Source of the DNA: Acaryochloris sp. IP29b_bin.176
GTDB taxonomy: Bacteria > Cyanobacteriota > Cyanobacteriia > Thermosynechococcales > Thermosynechococcaceae
NCBI GenBank assembly: GCA_028285315.1
Contig: JANQPU010000014.1
Coordinates: 1-59,834, forward strand
DNA: 59,834 nt
Direction of reading: 5' to 3'
Positions 45,866 to 54,974 of this stretch are shown here, piece by piece; positions within the stretch are counted from its first letter, which is position 1; each line of letters opens with the position of its first letter. Made by a program: the position numbers and the translations under genes. The notes beneath the pieces are model-generated. The model had not been told where the DNA came from. It did no database searches and saw only the letters and a list, made by a program, of their open reading frames with translations.

Positions 45866-46831
45866 ATGTTAAACAACTCAAACACAATTGGTGCTGATGT
45901 TTCAGTCATTGTACCAACCTACAATCGACTCCCAATGTTGGAGGAAGCATTAGAAAGCGCACTCTCCCAATCCTTCGATGGTGACCTTGAAATTATTGTA
46001 GTTGATGATAACTCTCAAGATGGAACTTCAACAGTTATTTGTCAAAAATATCCGTCTATTCGTCTAATCAGCCTCAATCAAAATATTGGTGCATATGCAG
46101 CCAGAAATCTAGCCTTAAAGCAAGCTCAGGGCCACTATATTGCATTTCTAGACTCTGATGATCTGTGGGAGCCTGAATATCTCTCAACCCAGCTTAAGGC
46201 GCTAAAAGGTCAATCTCAAAGGTTTTGTGTTAGCGCTTTAGTCAGTTGGTACACTTCTACTGACCAAAAAGTTGTGAAATCTCAAAAACCCAAATTAGAA
46301 AAGTACACCTCTGCACTACATCATCTTTTGTCAGGGGGAAGCTTTATTTTTACACCTACCTCCGTAGTTTTTCCGCGTGAGATATTTGATAAAGTAGGCT
46401 TATTTGATGCAACCCTTCGAATGGCAGGTGATACCGATTTCTATATTCGCTGCCTTTTAGCGGGCTATCAACCTATCTTCACCGAAAAGCCTATGGCCAT
46501 CAGAAGGATGCATGGCAAGGGACAGCTTACAGGGGCTGGGAATATTGAGATTCGGAAAGCAGGTCGGATAGAGCGAGCAACAAAATATTATCCTTTAGTA
46601 TACGAGGTAGCTAGTATTGTTCCTATCGAAAGGATCTATGCTGAAATTCATTCTTACTTTTCAAGTCGATATTTTCAGGAGAGATATCTTTATAGATGGA
46701 TAACTACATCCATGGATTCTGCTACCCATGATCCTATTTTTGCGATATCAAGCCTCATTATGGATATTTACAAACTCTTAAGCTATCATCTCCATAAACT
46801 AATGAAAAACTCTCCTCTATATAGTCGATAA
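45866..46831 (+). CDS. Family 2 glycosyltransferase
   Basis: About 321 residues. DVSVIVPTYNRLPMLEEALESALSQSF opens the GT-A fold. IIVVDDNSQDGTS, AARNLALKQAQGHYIAFLDSDDLWEPEYL (DSD motif) and MAGDTDFYIRCLLAGY (acceptor ED-like motif) follow. The ATG at 45866 is chosen over a TTG four codons upstream. The last 90 residues are basic and may contact the membrane. It belongs to the same plus-strand run, separated by 74 bases from the previous gene. Confidence 0.88.
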   Translation: MLNNSNTIGADVSVIVPTYNRLPMLEEALESALSQSFDGDLEIIVVDDNSQDGTSTVICQKYPSIRLISLNQNIGAYAARNLALKQAQGHYIAFLDSDDLWEPEYLSTQLKALKGQSQRFCVSALVSWYTSTDQKVVKSQKPKLEKYTSALHHLLSGGSFIFTPTSVVFPREIFDKVGLFDATLRMAGDTDFYIRCLLAGYQPIFTEKPMAIRRMHGKGQLTGAGNIEIRKAGRIERATKYYPLVYEVASIVPIERIYAEIHSYFSSRYFQERYLYRWITTSMDSATHDPIFAISSLIMDIYKLLSYHLHKLMKNSPLYSR

Positions 46832-47054
46832 AAATATAGCAAAAGTCCTTATTTCAGCCACCTATAAAACAGTCCACTTTATCACAAGATTATCTACCTT
46901 AAATACTTGCAAGCTTCTTAGTATGTTATTTCTCTAGATATTCAATTTTTCATATAACAATCAATTCACTCTATTAAGTTAAAAAATACAACTTTAACAG
47001 AAGAAACGCAGAGAGAATATTTTCAGACTAAAGCTTCCCAATAAATAGTGACTT

Positions 47055-47876
47055 ATGATCAACAACTTTGCCCTCATAATTGGCTCTATGAAATGTGGCA
47101 CTACGAGCCTATTTCGATATTTATCAGAGCATCCACAAATTTCTCCATGTAAGCAAAAGGAACCAAATTTCTTTGCCAGTGATCTTAATTGGGAAAAAGG
47201 GTTCGATTGGTATCAAAAACTATGGGATTTTGATCCGACCAAACACCTAATAGCTTTGGAAGGTTCGACTCATTACACTAAAATCCCTAAGTTTCCTAAT
47301 GCCGCACAGCGCATCTCTACAGTTAAAGCAAACTTTAAGTTTATCTTTATAATGAGAAATCCTCTTGATCGAATTGAGTCTCATTACACCCACGGTTTTC
47401 AAGCAAACTGGCAATCAATAAAACAACCTATAGAGGATATAGAAAATAATCACGCCTTAGAAGTATCACAGTATGCTATGCAGATAGATGAATATTATAA
47501 AAATTTTTCATCAGAAAATATTCTTTTATTAAATTTTGAAGATCTTAAGCTTTATCCTTCTAGCTTATTAAGGAGAGTATGCTTGTTTCTAGGTATTGAT
47601 GATTCATTTCCCTTTTCTAACATTCGATCTGCCTCCAATACTTCTAAAGGAAAAATTATTGATTCTCCCATGTGGTCTTCAATTAAGCCTATTGCCCAAT
47701 ATTTCCCTTGGCGCTTTCAGCAAGCTATTCGCAGATCTATTGGCAAGGAGGTAGGAGAAAAAATCAAGCTTTCAGATCACCAAAGAGACTTAGTTTTAAA
47801 AGAGTTACATGATGACCTTTGCAAATTAAAGCGAGACTATGATGTTGATATTTCACGCTGGGGGATTAAATTTTAG
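47055..47876 (+). CDS. Sulfotransferase, heparan N-sulfotransferase-like type
   Basis: A 273-residue sulfotransferase_1-type protein. FALIIGSMKCGTTSLFRYLSEHPQI is the PAPS loop at about residues 5-29. KQKEPNFFASDL follows as in heparan-sulfate N-/O-sulfotransferase-like bacterial enzymes. FKFIFIMRNPLDRIESHYTHGF is the 3'-phosphate-binding motif with Arg and Ser. ILLLNFEDLKLYPSSLLRRVCLFLGI closes the core. It differs clearly from the sulfotransferases at 35929 and 40788, so at least two different sugar positions may be sulfated. It is preceded by 223 AT-rich bases. Confidence 0.9.
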   Translation: MINNFALIIGSMKCGTTSLFRYLSEHPQISPCKQKEPNFFASDLNWEKGFDWYQKLWDFDPTKHLIALEGSTHYTKIPKFPNAAQRISTVKANFKFIFIMRNPLDRIESHYTHGFQANWQSIKQPIEDIENNHALEVSQYAMQIDEYYKNFSSENILLLNFEDLKLYPSSLLRRVCLFLGIDDSFPFSNIRSASNTSKGKIIDSPMWSSIKPIAQYFPWRFQQAIRRSIGKEVGEKIKLSDHQRDLVLKELHDDLCKLKRDYDVDISRWGIKF

Positions 47877-47917
47877 AGTTATTAAGTATATATATTTTTG
47901 TATTTATAAAGTCTTTT

Positions 47918-48823
47918 ATGGATGATAAATTGCCTCAAGTATCAGTTATCATTCCTGTCTTTAATGACTTAGAGCGGTTGATAGTTTGTCTACAAGCTCT
48001 ACAAAATCAAAGCTATCAACTGACTTCCTATGAAGTGATTGTTGTCGACAACAATTCAACTGACAATATCAGAGAAGTGATAGCAGAGTTCAATAATGTT
48101 CAACTACACTCAGAAGCTAGTCCTGGTTCCTATGCTGCGAGGAACAAGGGAATTACTGTTGCCAAAGGTGAAATTTTAGCTTTTACTGACTCAGACTGTG
48201 TGCCCAATTCCCAGTGGATCGAACAAGGAGTTAAATCACTCAAGTCGGAGTCAGTAGATCTTGTTGGTGGAAAAATCACCTTTTTATTCTCATCTCAGAA
48301 ATCTACAGCAGAAATTTTTGACTCTATTACAGCGCTTCAAGTCAAGAAAAATATAGAGACTAGACAATTAACCGTTACAGCAAATCTATTTGCCTATAGA
48401 TATGTTTTCGATGCTATTGGCCTATTTGATGCCAGTCTCAAATCTGGAGGAGATTTCAAGTGGACCAAAAAAGCTACAGATGCTGGCTTCAAGTTAGTCT
48501 ATTCACCCCATGCAGAGATCCTGCACCCTGCCCGAAATCTAAGTTCACTAGTCAAAAAGGGTTATCGTGTAGGCATGGGTCAACTTGATATTCAGCTCAA
48601 TCAAGGTATTTCCTTGTCTGCGATTTTGCTGAAGTCACTTAGGGATCTACTCCCTCCTAATCCCTGGGGATACTGGCAGTTTATTTGCAAAAGTGGTAGT
48701 GATGAGGCTCGTCGTCGGTTTGCCGCAATATGGGCAATCGCATGGATATGCAATATTGCCAACAGTCTAGGTCGTTTCAAGAGTCTACAAAAAGAGTGGT
48801 TTAAGATTGGTAATATCTCTTAG
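47918..48823 (+). CDS. Family 2 glycosyltransferase, tandem paralogue 1
   Basis: A 301-residue GT-A enzyme. QVSVIIPVFNDLERLIVCLQALQNQ opens it, VIVVDNNSTDN follows, and SYAARNKGITVAKGEILAFTDSDCVPNSQW carries the DSD motif. The GGDFKWTKKATDAG and HPARNLSSLVKKGYRVGMGQ segments identify a subfamily shared with the next gene. The C-terminal region has weak hydrophobic character. It lies 41 bases after the sulfotransferase. Confidence 0.9.
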   Translation: MDDKLPQVSVIIPVFNDLERLIVCLQALQNQSYQLTSYEVIVVDNNSTDNIREVIAEFNNVQLHSEASPGSYAARNKGITVAKGEILAFTDSDCVPNSQWIEQGVKSLKSESVDLVGGKITFLFSSQKSTAEIFDSITALQVKKNIETRQLTVTANLFAYRYVFDAIGLFDASLKSGGDFKWTKKATDAGFKLVYSPHAEILHPARNLSSLVKKGYRVGMGQLDIQLNQGISLSAILLKSLRDLLPPNPWGYWQFICKSGSDEARRRFAAIWAIAWICNIANSLGRFKSLQKEWFKIGNIS

Positions 48824-48871
48824 GCAAAAAACGAATCATCTGTTTGTCAGGGATTATTTACAACATTGCTT

Positions 48872-49753
48872 ATGAGTGTAGAAACATCTGAATTCGTATC
48901 TGTCATTATTCCCATTTTCAATGATTCGGAACGGCTACAGCACTGTTTGCGAGCTTTAGAAAGTCAGACTTTTCCAGATGATGCTTACGAAGTGATTGTG
49001 GTTGATAATGCATCTGATGAGGATGTGACCGTGGTGGTGAGCCAATTTCCCCATGCTTCAATGATCTTAGAGACCCAGCGGGGCTCGTATGCTGCCCGCA
49101 ATACGGGAATTGCGATCGCCAAAGGAGCCATACTAGCCTTTACTGATGCAGACTGTATTCCAGCGCCTAACTGGATTGAACAAGGCGTTCACAGCTTACG
49201 CAGTGTTGCAAACTGTGGTCTGGTGGCTGGCAGAATTGAGTTTAGCTATCAAGATCCCCAACACCCTAACTCAATTGAGCTTTGTGACAGCGTGCTGTAT
49301 CTGCAACAAGATTTGTACTTAAAGCATGCAAAATTTGGGGCCACAGCGAATGTATTCACATTCAAAGCAATCTTTGACAAAGTTGGCTTGTTTGACCAAA
49401 CTCTGAAGTCCGGAGGTGACTATGAATGGGGGCAACGGGTTTTTGCCGCTGGGTATCAGCAAGTCTATTCAGAAGATGCTTATGTCTTTCACCCTGCCCG
49501 GCATTCATTTGAGCAGCTTTACAAGAAAATTCTAAGGACGACTAGAGGTCCTTACGATCTCAGTCGGTCCAGTACCTATACCTTGAAAAAATTTGCACGG
49601 GATATCGCTAGAGATATTTTCCCTCCTTTCAAAACCTTTGCTCGTGCTCGGGTAGATACCTTTCACCAGAAAATTCGTTTGTGGTTTGTGTTGACCTTTA
49701 TTAAGCATTTAACGGCTTTGGAACGGGTGAAGGCTCAACTCAAGTTTGGCTAG
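48872..49753 (+). CDS. Family 2 glycosyltransferase, tandem paralogue 2
   Basis: About 293 residues and clearly homologous to the preceding gene: VSVIIPIFNDSERLQHCLRAL, EVIVVDNASDEDV, SYAARNTGIAIAKGAILAF with DADCIPAPNWIEQG, then GGDYEWGQRVFAAGY and HPARHSFEQLYKK. The DNA is richer in GC and carries a HIP1-like GCGATCGC, unlike the AT-rich first copy, so the pair is old or one copy arrived separately. The ATG at 48872 is preferred over a TTG two codons earlier. Confidence 0.9.
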   Translation: MSVETSEFVSVIIPIFNDSERLQHCLRALESQTFPDDAYEVIVVDNASDEDVTVVVSQFPHASMILETQRGSYAARNTGIAIAKGAILAFTDADCIPAPNWIEQGVHSLRSVANCGLVAGRIEFSYQDPQHPNSIELCDSVLYLQQDLYLKHAKFGATANVFTFKAIFDKVGLFDQTLKSGGDYEWGQRVFAAGYQQVYSEDAYVFHPARHSFEQLYKKILRTTRGPYDLSRSSTYTLKKFARDIARDIFPPFKTFARARVDTFHQKIRLWFVLTFIKHLTALERVKAQLKFG

Positions 49754-49823
49754 TTTTCTGTGGATAGATTGGGCAACAAAGCCATTGTTGGGAGTAACGA
49801 TGAAGAGTCTTTACATTTAGCTC

Positions 49824-50954
49824 ATGCTCAGAACAACTCGCTATAAAAGGTACGTTGCGTTTTTATGTGTTCTGATTGGGGTGTTCGGATTACTGGCCTG
49901 TCAGCAGGTTAGTAGCCGCTCATCACCAGCACCACTAATTCACCTGGCTTCCAGACCAGTTGATTACAGTCAAAATGCCCCGACCTCCAGAGATAAATTT
50001 CTATGGCCTTTTTCTTCAGAATCTATTTGGAATATGCCCATTGGCTCTGATGCCCAGTATGAGCCTGCTCGTCTTAAATCTGCACCGCGCTTGCGGGTAG
50101 ATAAAGAATATTTTTTTAAGCTAAATGCCGATGATCCTCGCCAACCTGTCTATGCGCCAGGCTCTTGGAGGAAGCGCTGCAGCGGCAAAAAGAAGTCAAT
50201 GAAAATTTCGCTCCCTGTTCCTGACAATCTGATCATTCCAGATGCAAGGAAAGGGAAGACACCGAACAACGCATCTGCCTTTCTAATGCCGGATGGGAAG
50301 ACACTCGTTCAGCTTGAGCCATTGGCACGTTGCGAACCAGGGGGGCCTATCTACGGCTGGCGTTATTTCCCCAACGTTGACATTTACGGTGAAGGAATTG
50401 GCGGTGCACATTTTGGATCGGGCTTGTCTTCGATTGGCGGCTCAATTCGCAGGGGCGAACTGACTGGGAACCAACCCATACGGCATGCGCTAAAGATTAA
50501 TTTATGGGGGGAAAAATATCTTTTTTACTCTAAAAAAATCCCTGGATATCGCTGGCCAGCCGATCGTGCTGACAAGTATGCAGCCAGGCAATATGGTGGC
50601 AAGAACTCTGAGCTGGTTCAAGGCGCACTATTAGCGATTCCACCTGACATCACAGTTTCACGTCTGAGACTAAAAACGCAGCCTGCCAAAAAGCTCTTCC
50701 ATGCCTTGCAGGACTATGGTGCTTACGTTGTGGATGATACGGGATGGAACGTTCATGCCATTCCTTTAGAGCATAATGTTCTCAAAGAGTTTCGACAGAC
50801 TTATGGCTATTCTTTCAACAGCTCTGAAGGTCCATTCTATGATGATGTGATGAGGATCTTTAAATCTCTCTCAGTGGTGGTCAATAATACTCCTGAAACG
50901 ATTGGGGGCGGTGGCAGACCAAGAGCGCCACTAGCTCCGCCCATCCGCAACTGA
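49824..50954 (+). CDS. Lipoprotein with an unrecognised domain shared with the RTX protein
   Basis: A 376-residue lipoprotein: basic start, hydrophobic VAFLCVLIGVFGLLAC with the lipobox ending at Cys26, then a Ser/Pro linker. Residues from about 55 form a domain with FSSESIWNMPIGSDAQYE, KTPNNASAFLMPDGKTLVQ, GIGGAHFGSGLSSIGGSIRR, HALKINLW, GYRWPADRADKYA, LLAIPPDITVSRL, FHALQDYGAYVVDDTGWNVH and a Gly-rich end. The same domain, in the same order, lies inside the convergent 1089-residue gene. I cannot name the family; the conserved His/Asp/Trp pattern suggests an enzyme, perhaps acting on the polymer made by the adjacent locus. Confidence 0.8.
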   Translation: MLRTTRYKRYVAFLCVLIGVFGLLACQQVSSRSSPAPLIHLASRPVDYSQNAPTSRDKFLWPFSSESIWNMPIGSDAQYEPARLKSAPRLRVDKEYFFKLNADDPRQPVYAPGSWRKRCSGKKKSMKISLPVPDNLIIPDARKGKTPNNASAFLMPDGKTLVQLEPLARCEPGGPIYGWRYFPNVDIYGEGIGGAHFGSGLSSIGGSIRRGELTGNQPIRHALKINLWGEKYLFYSKKIPGYRWPADRADKYAARQYGGKNSELVQGALLAIPPDITVSRLRLKTQPAKKLFHALQDYGAYVVDDTGWNVHAIPLEHNVLKEFRQTYGYSFNSSEGPFYDDVMRIFKSLSVVVNNTPETIGGGGRPRAPLAPPIRN

Positions 50955-50958
50955 CGGC

Positions 50959-53900
50959 TCAAGCAATGTAGTTTATGGATGAATCGTTTAAATCAATGGA
51001 GTTTGCACCTTTAATCACCGCTACAATTGTGTCTACTTGACTGGTGCTACCGTCTCCATTGGTATCGAAGTATATTTCTGTTCCTCTGCTGCTGGAACCC
51101 ACAACATATTGACTGGCAGATCCCAGTAGAACTAGGGTGTCTTCAGCCATGTTGAAGTCATTAATCTGAACAAATTCACCCTCTTGCAAGGGGTTATTTC
51201 GATTGCTTTGTAAAAACTCAACTCTGCCAGCTATATCAAAGGTATCTGCGCCTGCACCTCCTGTAAGGGTGTCTTGTCCAGAACTGCTCACGAGGACATC
51301 GCCCTTTGCCCCGCCTATTAGTTGATCGTGACCTTCCCCACCATGTAAATGGACGGTGCCTTGAAATTGAGTTGCCTCTAACCTGTTGTCACTCTCTCCG
51401 CCACTCAAAATCACATGTTCAATACTGTGGAGGGTATCTGTCCACGTGCCAATTAATTTATCCCCAGTCAGCTCAAAGTCAACATCGCCAGATTCGATAA
51501 CGGTGTCAAAGCCAGCCCCCCCAATCAAACGATCTTTACCCGTTCCTCCTGTGAGATGATCGTCTCCGTCTCCACCTTCGAGGATGTCACCGTAAGCACC
51601 ACCATCCAGATAATCATTGCCTTGTCCCCCCAGCAGATGATCAGCGCTGGTATCACCGATTAAGTGATCGTTGCCGTTACCGCCATCGAGGGTATCTCGA
51701 CCTGATCCACCCGTGATGAAATCATGTCCACCGCGTCCTTGGAGTAGATCATTGCCCGCTTTGCCGTCTATCCTGTTGGCTTGATCATCACCCTCAAGGC
51801 TATTTGAGTCGGCGTTGCCGATAAATGCAGGGGGTGCAGCGATATCAAAGTCCGGGGCTAAGGGGGCGCGTGGTGATCCACCACCACCGATATTGTCGAG
51901 GGCATTGTTATCGACAACATGCAATGCAGAAAATAACTGCATATAGTCTTCATAAAAAGGACCACTGTTGCTGGTAAAACTGAAGCCGTAGTGGTTGGAA
52001 AATTCTTGAGTGACCCCTTTTTCAACGGCAATCGCATGGGCATCCCACCCCGTATCGTCGACAAGATAGGCACCATAGTCCTGGAACGCATAAAAGAGTT
52101 TTCTACCTGCCTCTGTTTGAATCCCTAAGCGCTCTGGCGTCAGGTCTGGTGGAATTGCCAGCAAGCTGCCATTGAGCAGTTCTGGCGTAGGACCAGCATA
52201 AGTTCCTGGGCTAGCATGGGTATCTGCTTTAGTCGCAGGCCAACGATATCCCAGTCCCCCACCTGCTCCTTGAGTGTAAGAAAAATATTTTTGGCTCCAA
52301 AGGTTAACTTTAAGGGCATGCTGAATAGGGTCAGGACCGATGAGTTCACCCAGTCGAATTGTGCCACCAATGGAGGATAATCCCGATCCCGCATGGGCCC
52401 CTTCTATACCAGTTCCATATATATCTTCATACTCGGCCACATTAAGGGTATAGGGTAATCTCTGACCGTAGACGAAATCACTGTTGCGATCGCGGGTTAA
52501 TGCATTCACCTGAACCAACGTGCGGCCATCCGGCATTAAGAAAGCCGCAGAATTATTGGGAGTCTTGCCATTGGTCGCATCGCCAATCAATAAGTCATCG
52601 GGAAGCGGTAGGGAAATCCCTTGATAGGTACTGCCAGTGGTGCGACCTGGACCCCAGGTTCCATGGTTATAGAGCGGTTGTAACGGGTCATCTCCATTGA
52701 GGATATAAAAATGATCCACATCAACCGTTGCGTTTTTGGCCCATTCAATGTTGGCATCAACATACTCAGCATCAGACCCAATGGGTGTATTCCAAATCGA
52801 GTTGGCAGCAAAAGGCCGCTGAGTTACATTCCGTGTTGCCACAGTTCCCCCTGTATCTCTTGTAACGTTTGCAGTTTTAGAGCCTTGAAGCAACCCATTT
52901 CCTTGAATTGCTAAAAAACTAACGATTTCACTCGTGTGGGACGTTTCCGAATCCGCAGAGGTGTCTTCTTCTACCTTGATTTCTACAGAAGTATGGTGAA
53001 GATTGCGATAACGAACGCCTGCGGAATCACTGCCATCGTAGGAAGCAAGAGACGCTAGAAAGTTGGGAGCTGACGTAAAGCCTGAGAAACCCACTGATTC
53101 CCAATTATGAGTTATGGTATCTCCTGTTTGGCCAACTTGATAGGTTAGCCCTCCCCAAGTTCCTGAGCCAGACTCGATAGCCAACCAACCCACCGATTCC
53201 GTAGTATGACCAGAATCTTTTTTCTTTTCTTCCTCTTCCATGCCCACTTGAAAGCCACTGGCCGTCGCAGCTTGCTGCCGAGTGCGCACAAAATCTGAAC
53301 CGTGAGTAGTTTGAACTTGACTAAAGACGACGGGGGACTCGGAAAAATTTTGACGAAAGCTAACGGATTCAAATCCATTGGACACCAAGCGATTGCTCTC
53401 TAGGGTGCCAACTTCCAACTTTGTGCCATCTTCTAAAATCCATGATCCTGCTTCCAACACCACATAACTAATGTCTTCGCCCGTATGCTTGCCATCAAGA
53501 TTACTGGGTTCCTGAATATAGAGCTGAAAACGATTACTCTGAATGTTATCGATCCGAACTGCTGCAGGTTGTCCACCGTTGTAACTGAGCGTTTGAGCAA
53601 AGATGATGGGGTTTATATAGTGATGCTGAAGTGTGATCGTCTGTTTGCGGTGGGTAAGCCCAGAAATCCGTCCTACTTCACCTATTATGTCAATTGATGT
53701 TGATGATAGCGGCGCCAGCAAAGGAGACTGAGATGTAGAAGGAGGTAGAGGGGTACCTGATGATGTTGATGGAGCTAAAGGCGCTGATTCAAACACCCTC
53801 ACATTCCGAAAAAAGCTATCCGCATTAGGCTGAGGAACATCTTGATCATTGCCAAATGTTAAATAGGCTACATTGCCCGTAAAAAATTCCCCCACAGGAA

Positions 53901-54228
53901 TACGGTAAGTTAACCAGTCACCCGCGAAAGTCTGATAGTGGTTAAACTGCTTTATTCCCCAAGCTTGGCTACCATAGAGTTGAAAGCTTTGGGTTGGACT
54001 CAGGAGATTATCATCATCAAATCCAATGCTATGAATTTCCCCTTGAATATTGCTTTTAAAGTCAAATTCTAGAATAGTATTTTTAGTAGTTTGATAAGGC
54101 AGCTTGAGTTTTTTCCAGCCATTCCCAGACAACTGCAATAGATTACCATCCAGAAGTGTAGAAAAGCTTAGTTTCTGATCTTGAGAACCTCCATAGGACT
54201 CAATTTTGTAATCGTCGAAGTTTAACAT
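50959..54228 (-). CDS. Large secreted RTX protein with lectin-like and shared unknown domains
   Basis: A 1089-residue protein without an N-terminal signal, expected to leave by type I secretion. Residues 1-150 are a beta-sandwich module of carbohydrate-binding character (EIHSIGFDDDN, FQLYGSQAWG, DWLTYRIPVGEFFTG). Residues about 180-440 hold two H-type-lectin-like repeats (NPIIFAQTLSYNGG; SPVVFSQVQTTHG; also NFLASLASYDG). Residues about 465-795 are the domain shared with the convergent lipoprotein (ANSIWNTPIGSDAEY to IGGGGSPRAPLAP). Residues about 800-960 are Ca2+-binding nonapeptides (GGxGxDxLxG, about ten). The rest is a typical RTX C-terminus (TFDIAG, DFNMAEDTLVL). It is probably a surface or matrix protein that binds polysaccharide. 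Confidence 0.88.
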   Translation of the reverse strand: MLNFDDYKIESYGGSQDQKLSFSTLLDGNLLQLSGNGWKKLKLPYQTTKNTILEFDFKSNIQGEIHSIGFDDDNLLSPTQSFQLYGSQAWGIKQFNHYQTFAGDWLTYRIPVGEFFTGNVAYLTFGNDQDVPQPNADSFFRNVRVFESAPLAPSTSSGTPLPPSTSQSPLLAPLSSTSIDIIGEVGRISGLTHRKQTITLQHHYINPIIFAQTLSYNGGQPAAVRIDNIQSNRFQLYIQEPSNLDGKHTGEDISYVVLEAGSWILEDGTKLEVGTLESNRLVSNGFESVSFRQNFSESPVVFSQVQTTHGSDFVRTRQQAATASGFQVGMEEEEKKKDSGHTTESVGWLAIESGSGTWGGLTYQVGQTGDTITHNWESVGFSGFTSAPNFLASLASYDGSDSAGVRYRNLHHTSVEIKVEEDTSADSETSHTSEIVSFLAIQGNGLLQGSKTANVTRDTGGTVATRNVTQRPFAANSIWNTPIGSDAEYVDANIEWAKNATVDVDHFYILNGDDPLQPLYNHGTWGPGRTTGSTYQGISLPLPDDLLIGDATNGKTPNNSAAFLMPDGRTLVQVNALTRDRNSDFVYGQRLPYTLNVAEYEDIYGTGIEGAHAGSGLSSIGGTIRLGELIGPDPIQHALKVNLWSQKYFSYTQGAGGGLGYRWPATKADTHASPGTYAGPTPELLNGSLLAIPPDLTPERLGIQTEAGRKLFYAFQDYGAYLVDDTGWDAHAIAVEKGVTQEFSNHYGFSFTSNSGPFYEDYMQLFSALHVVDNNALDNIGGGGSPRAPLAPDFDIAAPPAFIGNADSNSLEGDDQANRIDGKAGNDLLQGRGGHDFITGGSGRDTLDGGNGNDHLIGDTSADHLLGGQGNDYLDGGAYGDILEGGDGDDHLTGGTGKDRLIGGAGFDTVIESGDVDFELTGDKLIGTWTDTLHSIEHVILSGGESDNRLEATQFQGTVHLHGGEGHDQLIGGAKGDVLVSSSGQDTLTGGAGADTFDIAGRVEFLQSNRNNPLQEGEFVQINDFNMAEDTLVLLGSASQYVVGSSSRGTEIYFDTNGDGSTSQVDTIVAVIKGANSIDLNDSSINYIA

Positions 54229-54974
54229 TATCTCTTATTTATACGATATCAATAATTAATTTGAAGTTTGATAAGTCAATGGAGTACTCCTTATGTAGAG
54301 AAGGAATACTTTCTCCTGGTAGAGCGAAAATATACACAGGAATGGATGAGGACTATATTGAATAAATTCATAGCCCTATAACTTGCTATAACTGCTACCA
54401 AGCAGAGTTAGAGTAGGGTGTCCGCCTTTGCTACATCTCAACCAATAGAATTTCAATGCTACAAACGGGATAGCATTCCATTTGTGCTATGGATTACTAG
54501 CTAAAAAATCTAAATATTGTGAAACCAGATGCGCACAAAGATTCTCTCTGTAGAGAGATTATCTTGTATAAGTCACTGCAATAAAACTAGAGTATGAGAC
54601 CGATGAACTGCGATGTATTGATACTGGTCTCATTAAAAGATTTGACATTTAGATATCCCCCATGATTGTCGCTTGTCCTCACAACAACTATCAGTCCCTC
54701 AACAATATCTCACCCCACATAACAGAGATAGCACTATAGATCAAGATAGAGTAGATGGCCTATATTAATCGCACATCATTTTGACTGTGAATGGCACGAG
54801 AGCGTCTTGAACAAAGTTGATTGTGAGTGATTGAATTAAAGCTAACGATTAAAACTCTGATTCAAAAGTTAATTCTTGCCCATATAGTTCCCTGAGTGCT
54901 GATTTTACTGACATCAAATGATTGGAATGTCAACATTTGATGATTTGATTGATATCGCTGAAGATGTTTTTGAT
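54229..54974. other. Intergenic region with inverted repeats
   Basis: About 745 AT-rich bases between two minus-strand genes; it probably holds the promoter of the RTX gene. A perfect 8-base inverted repeat, ATGAGACC (54594-54601) with GGTCTCAT (54626-54633), and a small TCTCTC/GAGAGA palindrome near 54543-54558 are the only structures noted. No credible gene is seen. Confidence 0.45.
54594..54633. repeat. Inverted repeat, possible operator or terminator
   Basis: ATGAGACC and GGTCTCAT enclose 24 bases. The element lies about 340 bases after the GDSL-lipoprotein stop and about 365 bases before the RTX start, both on the minus strand. No T-run follows in that direction, so it is not a standard terminator; regulation is possible. 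Confidence 0.35.

Noticed and set aside
51540-51800. Repeated DNA in the RTX gene as a possible CRISPR-like array
   Set aside because: The roughly 27-base periodicity encodes GGxGxDxLx nonapeptides in frame and has no spacer/repeat alternation.
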